Shown one piece after another: positions 44,904 through 55,949 of a DNA stretch of 64,000 nt. Made by a program: the position numbers and the translations under genes. Origin of the DNA: Serripes groenlandicus (taxonomy: Eukaryota > Mollusca > Bivalvia > Cardiida > Cardiidae). The first letter of the stretch is position 1; each line of letters opens with the position of its first letter. The notes under the pieces were generated by a model. It searched no databases and was not told the origin of the DNA. It saw only the letters and a program-made list of their open reading frames with translations. The stretch is from positions 16,861,609 through 16,925,608 of the forward strand of contig JASEVX010000011.1 in NCBI GenBank assembly GCA_031761405.1, written 5' to 3'.

Positions 44904-45117
44904 TTAACTCTTTCAGCGCCAAAGGCAATATTGAGCTTTTTGCAAACAATGCATATTCAGGTGAGTCAGCTCGTAACGAGCTGTCTCACCTGAAATCTGC
45001 ATTGTTTGGCTGTGAGCTATAAAAAATATTCCAAAAATCCTATAACATGAAAATAGAGTCGTCCGAGTTTGAACATGGAAGAGTCTACTTTAAACAATTC
45101 GGAGCTGAAAGGGTTAA
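44904..45117 (+). mobile_element. FB3 MITE, best copy
   Basis: TTAA at both ends (ttaactctttcagcgcc and ggagctgaaagggttaa). The centre is a long hairpin: gcaaacaatgcatattcagg and tcagctcgtaacgagctg with complement. The right arm has catggaagagtctactttaa. Confidence 0.85.
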
Positions 45118-45148
45118 GGCTGTCCATACCAAATGGTTCACCATGGTC

Positions 45149-45304
45149 TTTTAGAATAGTATAGGTCCGAACCAGGTCTGATCTAGATATACACTTTGCA
45201 TTAATTATTTTCAAATGCTTTTTTAGAGCTACCGTGGTGAGTTGAGAAGATTTATATTAACTGAATATCTGCACAGGCTGATCTGAACCTATACTATTCT
45301 AAAA
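45149..45304. mobile_element. 156-bp TIR element
   Basis: Ends ttttagaatagtataggtcc and cctatactattctaaaa are inverted repeats; further in, aggtctgatct matches aggctgatct in reverse. A related remnant occurs near 47440 (gatctggttctacactattc). Confidence 0.7.
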
Positions 45305-45392
45305 TTCCAATTGGTAACTTTTTGCACGGAAGGCTCATAGAATGCAAACAAACTATAATTTGTGAGTTAATGTATACATGTCTTGTTCTGTT

Positions 45393-45618
45393 TTAACCCT
45401 TTCTTAAAACAACAAATCCGCAACAGACGACGTTGAAAACATTTAGATGGAAATGTGGTAAATCTCTTTTATTCAAGTCTAACTATTGAATAGAGTTGAA
45501 CATATTGTTGCTAAAAGAGAAGGTGCCCATAACTAGCATTTTCTCCTTTTTCACCATTATCTTTAAATGACACATGCTACTATTATGTCAAAATACGTCT
45601 ACAGTTTGGAGATGGTTA
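45393..45618 (-). mobile_element. FB1 MITE, diverged
   Basis: ttaaccctttcttaaaacaa at left, spacer in the left arm, core gtgcccataactagcatttt, right end gtttggagatggttaa. Confidence 0.75.
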
Positions 45619-45892
45619 AAACAATTTCTTCTGTCGCACCTTCAAAATAAAATTGGCCAAACTTGCACCTTTGATAATACCGAATTACTCCGATCTTAAC
45701 TAATCCGTTGCCCTATAGAACACTCTGTTGGTGTGCTACTATTATGTCAAAATACGTCTACAGTTTGGAGATGGTTAAAACAATTTCTTCTGTCGCACCT
45801 TCAAAATAAAATTGGCCAAACTTGCACCTTTGATAATACCGAATTACTCCGATCTTAACTAATCCGTTGCCCTATACAACACTCTGTTGGTG
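45575..45892 (+). repeat. 159-bp tandem duplication, nearly exact
   Basis: Copies 45575-45733 and 45734-45892 appear to differ at one base (ctatagaac versus ctatacaac). The first copy starts inside the FB1 right arm, so the end of that MITE was duplicated with its flank. It must be recent or an assembly artefact. Confidence 0.9.
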
Positions 45893-45950
45893 TCTCAAAC
45901 AGAATAATCTATACTTTACCCTCAATGTTTTTATATGTTTGAGTAGTACA

Positions 45951-46204
45951 TGAGCCGTCCAACAAGAAAACCAACATTGTGGACTCTGCGTAAAGTATCG
46001 ACCCGGATCAGCCTAAGCATGTCGCGCAGGGTAACCCGTACATACACGTTTCGCCTCCTGTGTTTTTTTCTGTTTCAGGAGTCATTACTCTATACCTTTA
46101 TCCCCCCCGAGACGGAATGTGTCGGTCCGGATCTGTGTCGATGTTGATCTGGGTCGATACATTACGCAGAGTCCATAATGTTGGTTTTCTCGTGAAACGG
46201 CTCA
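45951..46204 (+). mobile_element. TIR4 MITE
   Basis: tgagccgtccaacaagaaaa and gtggactctgcgtaaagtat at left, ttggttttctcgtgaaacgg and ctca at right. Confidence 0.9.
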
Positions 46205-46214
46205 CATATTGAAA

Positions 46215-46620
46215 GAAAGAAAACTACTCTTTCAGAGGACGTCTGCAGCAAATGACATTCGAAGACAATATGAAAAGTTGTGAGTTAGAAAATGCTCAAA
46301 TTTCCACAACGTTTTAAACCTTTTCCAAATGTTCAAATGTTGTTATCTTTTCTCAGTTGTATTCAAAGAAGACACAGATATAATACCAGAGACATATAAA
46401 CACATATATGTGTATATGTCTCTGATAATACGAGGTAAACTGTGGTTAATAAATTCGAAACCACATATAATCGAAAAGTACAACAATTGAATACAGTTGA
46501 TAACATTGCGGCAAAAGAAGAAAAAAAAGCTTATCACGAGCGGATTTCTCCTTTTGGCACACTGTTTTCAGAAGTCTTCTGCAGCAGAAAACGGCGTCTG
46601 TAAGTTGGAACGAGGTAAAT
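46215..46620 (-). mobile_element. FB1 remnants with an inserted hairpin
   Basis: FB1 traces (ggacgtctgcagcaaatgac at left; ggatttctccttttggcac and cttctgcagcagaaaacg at right) flank unrelated sequence. That sequence includes a clean hairpin at 46387-46424 (cagagacatata/tatatgtctctg). Confidence 0.55.
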
Positions 46621-46704
46621 GATGAAGATCGTTTTTGTTTGCGTAGTGTTTAAAGAACCCATCTTGAGAACGGGTCACATGTTTGAGCTATACACGTCGG
46701 TTAT

Positions 46705-47400
46705 ACCTCATTTCAACCTGTTCCCACATGCTAACGCATCTTTGACGCATCTGCAACAGACGAGGTTTTAAATCATAGTGAAAAAGAGAAATGTTGCTCA
46801 TAACATAACAATCATTCATAGCACCAATTCTGCAGCAGGCGAATAGGTGACTTTGGGGAGAGGAAGAAATAATTTTGGAAAGTCATATAAAGTCGGCTAG
46901 TTCACCTACTCATGTGTTTCCTGGCTTTCTTACATCAGTAAAGTCTACGCCACTTAACAATCTTTCATAGCAGGCGACTTTGGGAAGATCAAGGCAGAAT
47001 TTTAGAAAGTCATATAAAGTCGGCTAGTTTACCTCCTCGTGTGTTTCCTGGCTTTCTTACATCAGTAAAGTCTACGCCACTTAACAATATTTAATAGCAG
47101 GCGAATTTGGGAAGATCAAGGCAGAATTTTGGAAATTCATACAAGGTCGGCTAGTTCACCTACTCATGTGTTTCCTGGCTTTCTTACATCAGTAAAGTCT
47201 ACGCCACTTAACAATATTTAATAGCAGGCGACTTTGGGAAGATCAAGGCAGAATTTTGGAAAGACATACAAGGTCGGCTAGTTCACCTCCTCATGTGTTT
47301 CCTGGCTTTCTTACATCAGTAAAGTCGGAGATATTTTTAGAGTCGTCTGCTGCCGAAACGTCAAAAGTCGTATGTATCGAGGAAAGTCATGCGGTTTTTT
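46705..47400 (+). repeat. 127-bp tandem array inside an FB1 copy
   Basis: FB1 left arm (cctgttcccacatgctaacg) and right end (agagtcgtctgctgccgaaa) bracket about four units (46835-47330). The units have gcaggcgactttgggaagat, gtcggctagttcacct and gtgtttcctggctttctt. That last phrase also occurs in SINE-B tails, so a SINE-B piece probably seeded the array. Confidence 0.7.
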
Positions 47401-47608
47401 AAGGAAATATCTGAAATACAAAATGTGTAGATACACATGCTGATCTGGTTCTACACTATTCACATGCCAAATTGAACCTTAGTCCCATTGACAGTTTTAA
47501 ACGGATATGTACAACGTTTGCACAATTCCTAATTCCGTATGTCTGTGTGTCCGTATATCGATCCAACTAGGAAAGAAAAAGTCAATCCCCTAAAACATAC
47601 AAGTGATT

Positions 47609-47927
47609 TGTTTTACTCATAAGTCTGGTCCCGGTAGCTCAGTCGGTAACGACGCGGGCTTTCAATCCAGGGGTTGTGAGTTCGAATCCCGTCGCGGCCA
47701 ACTTTCTTTAGGACGTTTGACAAAAGTCATTGCGATATACGTCATTCGTCTTCCACCAATGGGCTAATTCTATGTGGAAAAGCAGCCAGTTGCTTGGGAA
47801 GATTGTTGTGTGAAGTACTGGTGTGCGAAAATCAGGAAACATGTGAGTAGGTGAACTGGCCGCCGTGATATGACTGAGAAATTGTTAAAAACGGCGTTAA
47901 ACCACAATCAATCAATCAATGTTTTAC
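47609..47927 (+). mobile_element. SINE-B with 8-bp target duplication and known empty site
   Basis: Head ggtagctcagtcggtaacga, box B gttcgaatccc, tail aaacggcgttaaaccacaat plus (AATC)n. Target duplication tgttttac at 47609-47616 and 47920-47927. The flanks recur uninterrupted at 48151-48305, where tgttttac is present once (48191-48198). Confidence 0.93.
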
Positions 47928-48054
47928 ATATAAACTGTTTACATCAATTTATGGCCTTTATCTATTTGCATTTGCGTACATTAAAGACAAATCTTGATAA
48001 ATAAGCAAGAATTGTAGCATGCGAAAGGTTTTCTTCAATCCTATGTGATTCAAT

Positions 48055-48452
48055 TAATACTTTACCACATCTATATGTGGTAAAGGGTTAATTGAATTCT
48101 CTTTCCGACGCCACTGCAGCAGTAGACTTTTGAAAACAATGTGGCAAAAGGAGAAAGAAAGAGTCAATCCCCTAATACATACAAGTGATTTGTTTTACAT
48201 ATAAACTGTTTATATCAATTTAGGGTCTTTATCTATTTGCATTTGCGTACATTAAAGACAAATCTTGATAAATAAGCAAGAATTGTAGCATGCGAAAGGC
48301 TTTCGTCAAAACGAGCAATTTCTCCATTTGCCACAATGCTTTTCAACTTTTTGTATTAGTTAAAACCTTCATGTATAGAGATCATATGGGTTTTTGCCAA
48401 CATCCTTACACAATCGTCTGCTGCAGGTTTTCCGTATGTGGGAAAGGGTTAT
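48055..48452 (+). mobile_element. FB1 MITE carrying a duplicated host segment
   Basis: FB1 left arm (gacgccactgcagcagtaga) and right arm (caatcgtctgctgcaggttt, gtgggaaagggtta) are separated by 48151-48305, a copy of the sequence around the SINE-B at 47.6 kb. Just left lies a small palindrome, taccacatctatatgtggta. Confidence 0.75.
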
Positions 48453-48608
48453 AAACCCCAAATCGCTAATCGCGGCTAATGTGTGAAAACAAATACACAA
48501 CCAGTACCATAACATGGTAGGGACTAACCCTTGTCCCCCAGATACAGATGTATTTTAATGTATCGGAACCAGTCTGCTGTTTGCATTAAACATTATCGTC
48601 TGCCTGTT

Positions 48609-48739
48609 ATCTCCATTTGCCACAATGTTTTCCACTTAAAGTCAGGTTATCCATTCAATTATAGAGATATTTTCTACTTTTTGAAAAAATATGTTTAAAG
48701 TCGTCTGCTGCAGAATTGTCGTATGAAGGAAAGGGTTAA
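48609..48739 (+). mobile_element. FB1 right half
   Basis: ccatttgccacaatgttttc to gaaggaaagggttaa. It abuts the next FB1 copy, sharing the ttaagctc junction. Confidence 0.8.
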
Positions 48740-48937
48740 GCTCTCTGCAGCAGACGGCTTTTTGAAAACATAGTGACAAAAGAAGAAATTGCTCAAAACG
48801 AGCAATTTCTCCTTTTGACACAATGTTTTCCACTTTTAGTCATAGGTTATCCATTCAATTATAGAGATTTTCTACTTTTTGACAAAATATGTTTAAAGTC
48901 GTCTGCTGCAGAATTTTCGTATGAGGGAAAGGGTTAA
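48740..48937 (+). mobile_element. FB1 copy in tandem with the previous one
   Basis: Starts within the left arm (ctctgcagcagacggctttt), perfect core gaaattgctcaaaacgagc, ends gagggaaagggttaa. It is about 95 percent like the preceding half, so the pair looks like an unequal-exchange product. Confidence 0.85.
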
Positions 48938-49088
48938 GCTCGGTGGAGTAGTGGTAGACCGTCTCGGGTGCGAAAGGTCGCATATTCAATCCCCGACCGG
49001 GTCATACTAAAGACTTTAAAAATGGTAGCCTGATGGCTGCTCTCAATGGTGCTCAATGTTCCGGGGTTAGCATTATGCGACTGACTGA

Positions 49089-49429
49089 CAGGGGCGTAGC
49101 TTGGCGATAATCAATGTGTAGGCCGTCTCGTGAAAAATCAACATTGTGGACTCTGCGTAAAGTATCGACCTGGATCAGCCTAAGCATGCCACACAGGCCT
49201 ACCCGGATAGACACTTTTCGCCTCCTGTGGATTTTCTGTTTCAGGAATCACTACTCTATTTATCCCACCTTAGACGGAATGTGTCGGCCGGATCAGTCTG
49301 CGCGGACAGCGCAGGCTGATCTGGTCGATACATTACGCAGATGTGTATCGCTGCAGCTGCACTTTGGGGCATTTTGAGAAAAAATGTGTAGGCACGAGCC
49401 TACAGTGCCTAAAGGGAGCTACGCCCCTG
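49089..49429 (+). mobile_element. hAT-like MITE inside SINE-A, itself holding a TIR4 copy
   Basis: Termini caggggcgtagctt and agctacgcccctg are inverted. CAGGGGCG is a typical hAT start. Flanks share actgactg, an imperfect 8-bp target duplication. The inside begins tcaatgtgtagg and ends gtgtaggcacgagcctacag. Confidence 0.8.
49121..49350 (+). mobile_element. TIR4 copy, right end lost
   Basis: ggccgtctcgtgaaaaatca, gtggactctgcgtaaagtat, centre cctcctgtggattttctgtt, ending at gatacattacgcagatg without the outer right terminus. Confidence 0.85.
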
Positions 49430-49560
49430 ACTGACTGGTGTCAGGATAAATGAACCAGTCGCACTGGTAACTTACCCAGAAAACGCCATGATATTTATAA
49501 CTTAAAAAGTGTTGAAAGCTGTGTAAGACATCAAACAAACCAATTAATCAATCAATCAAA

Positions 49561-50158
49561 ATACAGCGGTGCTGTAACAACAGGCCTAACCTAAACTTGA
49601 TACTTTTGGGATGGCGCACTATTCAAATCGGTTACACCGTGCGAATGGGTTGTGATTTATGGTCTAAACAAAAATGACCAACCCTTTTCTTAATCGGTAC
49701 GCCATGCAACATTCCCGAAATAGAAACTTGGCAATTATCAAAAAGACAAAAACATAAATATCTTCCCCAAAACCATAAAGGAATCTGCGTAAGCTACGCT
49801 ATATGAATGTTTCTACTTTCAGACTTTTGTATCTCATCAAACTATCTAAGTTCGAGGGTGGGGTTTTATTTTTTAATCGAACAAAGGGTATATTCGTGTA
49901 TTCTCATGTTTTGTTTTATGTACCATGTTAAAATTAAATCGCTGCGCCATGAACAAGATTTACTTAGTTAAACTGAAGGCCTGTGAATCCTCCGCTCAGA
50001 CCAAGCTCCGCATTCTTACCATTTTCGCATTAATTATTGTTGGAATTCTGGCTTTAAAGCAAAATTGTGAGGGTTCCGATTATATAAATGCAAAGCCTAA
50101 ATCTCGCTGACTAGTATTCATGTTATTCAGAACTTGATCTAAGCCTTAAGGTCACTTT
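49561..50158. other. No gene recognised
   Basis: A 61-codon frame (49925-50110) contains a hydrophobic stretch (ILTIFALIIVGILAL) but has no recognisable homology; I do not call it. Confidence 0.45.
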
Positions 50159-50307
50159 ACCTACGGTTCGGCTCTGCAAATCCGTTACGCACACAGTTAC
50201 CTGGCGCAGAGAGCGTTGATAGACGAAACTAAAATACTAGTAAAACTGACCAATCAAATACTAGAATAGTGTACAGTTCGTCGTTCCCTGTTGTTAAGTA
50301 TATCGTG

Positions 50308-50315
50308 TATAAAAT
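50308..50315 (+). promoter_or_regulatory. TATA box of dynein light chain gene A
   Basis: tataaaat lies about 75-80 bp upstream of the donor site of the non-coding first exon, within a block conserved between both gene copies. An initiator-like tcatta follows about 25 bp downstream. Confidence 0.6.
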
Positions 50316-50337
50316 AACGTTTCGAACAGAAACTTCA

Positions 50338-50389
50338 TTACATTAAATATTTTGTTGGAAATCACGCCCGTACTGACCAGAAAAATCAG
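50338..50389 (+). other. 5' non-coding exon of dynein light chain gene A
   Basis: It ends at the donor aaaaatcag|gtaagaga. The intron (50390-51061) ends in tgtatttcag, five bases before the ATG. The exon start is an estimate from the TATA box. Confidence 0.6.
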
Positions 50390-51036
50390 GTAAGAGACTG
50401 ATATCTACTTATTTTATCAAATATTTCCGTTTTAGTTTGAATTTTAATGAATGAAGTGTTTCCAATCGAAAATGCACGAGACGCATACTAAGATCCAAGT
50501 TCATGAATATGTCACGACCTTTATGTGATAAAAAAAGATGTTTGGTTGATTGAATTGTTTTCTATGCATAGTTATTTTAATTTATATATGTATATATATA
50601 CCCATTGAACATCGCAATTCAGTTGGGAGAAGAAGATTGCAAATAACTTATAAGCCTGCTTTTCCCACTTTTTTTTAAAATCTGGCTGGTTTGTGGCAAC
50701 ATTTGACAACCTATGAAAATAACTTTCTGTTCGCGTACGTGTTTATATATTGGTATATGTAAATACAAAATATTGCTTTTATTGGGCGGGCTATTGCCCA
50801 TATAAATTGTGTATTGACCATTTGTATCGAGTGTATACATGCTCATAGTGACCAGGTGATGGTCATTTGTTTGTGTTGGTTACCTAAGGCTATTCCAATA
50901 ATTATATTCATTTTAGGAGCAAAGCAAGCTTTTTACAATATGAAATATTTTTTGTTTGATTAAATTAAACCTACAATCGTTACCTACGTGACTAAACGAT
51001 AGTAAAACTTTAAATTTAAAGATTGTAAATTTTTAA

Positions 51037-51336
<300 letters not shown>

Positions 51337-51884
51337 ATTGAATCTCACTTCATGTTCCATACAAACAAGAGGTCTTTCTCATCTATGCTGCTATACCAAT
51401 GATTCCAGAAAATAATTAACTTAAAATCAATAGATCTATATCAGATCGGCAATTGGTGCTACAATCAACTACTCGCGGAAGGTTGGTGGACTGAATAGAT
51501 GTGAAATTATAACGAGTGGTTGACCAAATAACTAATTACTGCCATTTAAGTTCTACCTCGGTGTTTGAAACAGCTGCAGAAGCCCAGACAATTCGCCATA
51601 ATAGAACCAAAAGGTGTTGTACAAAAAAAACTTTGTTCACAGTTTCTTTACAAAGCAATGTTCAATGCAAAACTTGTACAGACATTTTCCAGCAACTAAG
51701 TGTGGACCAACTTAAATTACAAAGACATTTGGACCTTCAGCGTGCCTTATGAACAAAATCAAAGTATTTATTAACACTAGTATGTTGGAGGAGCATTGTG
51801 TGAATGACCAACTTAGTATTATAATATTTTTTGTTGTTTTAAATTATAATTTTTATATATGTGCATGGCTATAGCTACATAGTC

Positions 51885-51890
51885 AATAAA
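51885..51890 (+). terminator. Poly(A) signal of dynein light chain gene A
   Basis: aataaa about 550 nt after the stop, in a segment conserved in copy B (catagtcaataaatttt). Confidence 0.7.
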
Positions 51891-52229
51891 TTTTGAATGA
51901 TTTTGTTATTTAAACTCGTTGTGACCTCTTATTTTTCTCTTTTTGTGTTTTTCATTTTGTCTGCCCATGTCCCTGATTAGTATAAGGCTTGGAAAAGTTT
52001 TTATGTTGGGGAAAAAAGGAACACTTGTTTGCCATGAACAATAGCTCTTGTTTTCCCAATAAGTGAGTATTGCTTAACAGTATTTATAAACTTAATTCAA
52101 TCATTTTTTAAAGTGGTAACCTTGGCTCCGGCATCTAAAGTTCACAGTTGAAGTATGGTTTTATTCATATTGTTACAGCTAGCTTATATCTTCTGCTCAT
52201 TGAACTGGTGCATGAATGATCCAGCCAGT

Positions 52230-52455
52230 AAATTGATTGATTGATCGGGTTTTATTGGGTTTCAAACTTTCAACAATGTTTCAGTCTTATCACAAGGGGC
52301 TACTTCACCCATGGGTTTTCTGGATGTATCACTCAAGAAATCTACACATAAACGAGTCTTTCCGAGCAACTGGCTAGTCCATTGGCCGAAAACGAATGAC
52401 CCTTGTAAAACGTTGACTGAGCTGGGGTTCGAACTCTAAATAAATGGATTGACCT
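52230..52455 (-). mobile_element. SINE-B, old copy
   Basis: Reverse: gattgattgatcgggtttta, gtttcagtcttatcac, ggctagtccattggcc, box B gggttcgaactc. It predates the duplication because copy B has it too. Confidence 0.8.
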
Positions 52456-52462
52456 TGTTTAA

Positions 52463-52629
52463 TTAACCCTTTCCCTCATATAGACGCTTTCTGACGCCTC
52501 TGCAGCAGACAGCTTTTTGAAAACATAGTGACAAAAGAAGAAATTGCTCAAAACAAGCAATTTCCAATTTTTGACAAATTGTGTTCAAAGTCGTCTGCTG
52601 CAGAATTGTTGTATGAGGGAAAGGGTTAA
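52463..52629 (+). mobile_element. FB1 MITE, copy A only
   Basis: ttaaccctttccctcatata to gagggaaagggttaa, core gaaattgctcaaaacaagc. Part of the right arm is deleted. It is absent at the matching place in copy B. Confidence 0.88.
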
Positions 52630-53067
52630 TATCATATGTGGATACAACTTCACGTATATATCTAAGTGAGAGATGCAGTTATACCGTTTTTCCTAGTGAT
52701 TCCGTTTCCGATTTATTCTTTTGTCACGAGGTTTTCAACTGGATTGAAAGATTTAGTGCTTTTTTCATGTGAGAAAGCCGTTATGACCGATCATAATCTA
52801 GTCTGGAACCTTGCGTACTTTTTTGAAATTTAATACTTTCAATGGCGACTGGTACCCGGTGTACTATATGCCTAATCTGATAATGTAATGGTAGGGGCAG
52901 GCAACTTAAGACCAACCATAATTATGCCCTCTTCAAAGAAGAGGGGGTATATAGGAGTCTCTGTGTCGGTCGGAAGCCATATTTCTTGCAAACCACTGGG
53001 TGGAATTCATTAAAATGTTACATGAAGCTTCTATACCAAGAGGAGATGTGCATGTTATTTTACTCGT

Positions 53068-53292
53068 TAACCTTTCCCTCATATAGACGCTTTCTGACGC
53101 CTCTGCAGCAGACAGCTTTTTGAAAACATAGTGACAAAAGAAGAAATTACTCGGAACGAGCAATTTCTCCTTTTGCCACAATGTTTTCCACTTTTAGTCA
53201 TAGGTTGTCCATTCAATTATAGAGATTTTCTACTTTTTGACAAAATATGTTCGAAGTCGTATGCTGCAGAATTGTTGTATGAGGGAAAGGGT
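53068..53292 (+). mobile_element. FB1 MITE, copy A only
   Basis: ttaacctttccctcatatag, core gaaattactcggaacgagc, ends gagggaaaggg without TTAA. Confidence 0.88.
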
Positions 53293-53397
53293 GCTGTTTT
53301 GGGGTATCATCTTCAGTGATAGTTTTAGCTAACTCTGATATGATGCCGCATTTACTGATGGTTCGGACAGCCTTGAATCTTAATCGGTTTTGCGATC

Positions 53398-53535
53398 AGT
53401 GTTGAGGCGTTAGCATTACGACTGACTGGCTTGTGTGAGGATAAATGGACCAATAGTACTGTTAACTTGCCTAGGAAACTCCGTGATTTAACTAAATTGT
53501 TGAATACGGCGTAAAACATCAAATAATCAAACCTA
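53398..53535 (+). mobile_element. SINE-A 3' part
   Basis: ttagcattacgactgactgg, ggataaatggaccaatagta, tail gaatacggcgtaaaacatc. In copy B only the last 30 bp remain (about 61735-61765). Confidence 0.8.
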
Positions 53536-53839
53536 CCTTTTTAGTTTTATTCAAAACTTGCAGGACTACTTATTTATAAAATGACAGCTTTTCAGAGAAA
53601 GCATGATTGCACAATGAAGGCGGGGCTATACATATAAAAACATGTACAGTGTATTGTAGAAATCGAGGATAGATACCTGGCATTTTCGACACACCTTTAA
53701 TAAGACATGCATCTGAAAACGTGTGGGTGCTAACCATTTCGCGGACATGGCGTTAGGACTGGAAACTTGATTGAGATGATTTTCCCACAACGCTGTCAAT
53801 TCAAGAGTAGAATGGCAACACGGATATCGTCGTACGATT

Positions 53840-54067
53840 CGTTCATTCCGACTCGGTTGCGGGAGTCGTGTATTCGATCCCCGGCCTGGTCATACCAAAG
53901 ATTTTAAACGTGGAATTAATGGCTGCCCTCCTTGGCGCTCAGGGTTTCGGGGCTATCGTTACGACTGGCTTGTGTTGGATAAATACTAATTGTTACTTTC
54001 GCAGGAAACACTGTGATATAACTGAAGAAATGTTAAAAGCGGGTCTAAAAATCAAAAACAATCGCGG
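53840..54067 (+). mobile_element. SINE-A copy, decayed
   Basis: Head remnant ttgcgggagtcgtgtattcg, box B tattcgatccccgg, body ggctgccctccttggcgctc, tail gaaatgttaaaagcgggtc. Also present in copy B. Confidence 0.85.
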
Positions 54068-54574
54068 TCCATGATGCAACCCCCTTATTGATAGGCATGT
54101 TATTGTATTTATAAAATCAACGCTGTGATCGTTTCACCGAGTTAAGGCAACATTGAACAAATGGGTTCGGTGAAAAATTAATACAAGTTGCGTGGTTTTG
54201 AAACATTTGCATTTCCAAACGAAACTTATTAACTATATATCGCGTTATAATCTAGATTAGTACACAACTATCCAAGGCTTATATAAGACCAAATTAAACT
54301 TCGGTCCGTGTCGGTTGTTGATCGGGTATAAATTACATTTGATGTAAAAACGAAAATTGTCAAAAAGGTCTAAATGTAGGGCCTGGGCTGTTTTCAATCT
54401 GACAATTTAAAAAGACATTCGGCTGTCTTGATTTCGCGTTCTCAATTTTATTAAAACCATGCACTTGGTCATTTTTAATTTTCACCAAAAAGGAATCACC
54501 AGAGGTCAATTTATAATTATTATGTAGTCGTAATAGTTTATGCTTCGCCGAAATAGTAATAGTTCTTAATTAAT
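54068..54574. other. No gene seen
   Basis: Duplicated non-coding sequence, diverged slightly from 62270-62876. A short stretch in copy B (62540-62620) has no match here. Confidence 0.5.
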
Positions 54575-54787
54575 TAACCAGTCCCACATTATACATACAA
54601 CAATTATATAGCAGCAGACGACTTTTAAAACATCTAGACAAAAATACAGACAATCTCTATAAGATAATGTATAACTTTCTAATCGAGTTAAAATATTGTG
54701 GCAAAATGTGAAATCACTCATTATGAGCAGTTTTACCAGAACGTTTGAAAACGTCGTCTGCTGCAGAGGCGTCTTTTGGAAGCAGAA
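54575..54787 (-). mobile_element. FB1 MITE, single unit
   Basis: cagcagcagacgacttttaa at left, spacer in the left arm, core tcactcattatgagcagttt, right acgtcgtctgctgcagaggc. In copy B the inner part is present three times. Confidence 0.8.
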
Positions 54788-55204
54788 CCAGCTCGTCGGA
54801 TGTTTAAAAATAAAGCACTCGTGATTCTAATTGTTTTTCGAAAATCAAAGAGGCTTTTAAAAGCCTTAATGTCTTTTGTTGTTGATTTTTATTTTCACAA
54901 AATTTGTTTTCAAATAAAGGGTCGCTTGTTTATTCCCTCTGAAGTGAAATGATAAGGAAACAAATAAGTAAATAGTTTCCACATTCCATTTATTATCGGT
55001 CATATCCAAATGTGTGTTTGTAATACGCAACGTATACACCCTCCTTTACCGTTTATTTACCTGTTGTGATAACGCAATCAAATGCGAATTCCATATATAC
55101 AACAGTTCTGTACTAACCAATGTCGAGCAATAAGCCACGATACTATAACTAAACAGTATCACAAACCTATGAAGTAAATACAGAAGAGAACATACGCTTT
55201 ATGG

Positions 55205-55430
55205 TTCATGAGCTGCGGGAGGTCGCGTGTTCGAACCCCAGTCGTGTCATACCAAATATTTTAATAACAGTAATAATTAAGTGGCTGCCCTCCTTGGCGT
55301 TCAGGCTTTCGTGTGCAGCATAACGTCTGGCTGGCTGGTGTCGGGATATGGACCAGTAACTGGTTACTGGTAACATACCCAGGTGATATAACTGAAAAAG
55401 TTGTTGAAAGCGGCGCTAAACACCCAAAAC
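55205..55430 (+). mobile_element. SINE-A copy, decayed head
   Basis: Box B region gtgttcgaaccccag, body ggctgccctccttggcgttc, tail gaaagcggcgctaaacaccc. It lies just beyond the point where copies A and B stop aligning. Confidence 0.8.
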
Positions 55431-55469
55431 TAATACAACATTAATGGTGCATCCGTCCTTATTGATAGG

Positions 55470-55640
55470 CATATACAGTCAAACCTGCACTACCGACCAC
55501 TTGCTATAAGCGACCCCCTGCTGTAAGCGACCGTATTGAACTCCTCCCGATGGTTTTTATTCATTAATTTACCTTCAATAAGCGACTTCCTCCTATCTGC
55601 GACCAGCGGACACTTAAATCCTCCCAATTTGAATCAAAAT
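55470..55640 (+). repeat. Remnant with CAGTCAAACCTG start
   Basis: acagtcaaacctgcactacc and repeated taagcga phrases resemble the left end of the 17.4 kb TIR element family. No right end is seen. Confidence 0.5.
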
Positions 55641-55949
55641 CAACCATAAAGCGACCTTCCAAAACACAAAAAATGTACTAGTATATATGCAAAATAAACG
55701 CTGATCGAATCGTTTCACCGAGGTAAGAGATTTGATATTTGGCAGCAGGGAGAAAACGGGTGCGGTGGAATAAGTTAAAAATAAATAAAATTGCGTGGTT
55801 TTGAAACATTGGCATGAGGTAAAATGGACAGTAGCCAAACCTTTGCAGACAATCCGATAAGTCGTAATTCGAACACTGATAAACAGAGCGCTTTCATTGA
55901 TGACCTGGGCGGTACGATTGACTTGAGAAGCGAGGTGAACTATTTCCGT

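Larger units (their letters stand above)
48938..49560 (+). mobile_element. SINE-A split by a hAT-like element
   Basis: Left part 48938-49088: head ggtggagtagtggtagaccg and body catactaaagactttaaaaa. Right part 49430-49560: ctggtgtcaggataaatgaa, tail and (AATC)n. The middle is a nested insertion. Confidence 0.9.

Noticed and set aside
49925..50110. 61-codon frame with a hydrophobic segment
   Set aside because: Single short frame without homology, splice or promoter evidence; chance is sufficient in AT-rich DNA.
51516..51752. 78-codon frame after the dynein light chain gene
   Set aside because: Lies in the 3' UTR. The matching frame in copy B is shortened by a one-base indel, so it is not conserved as protein.
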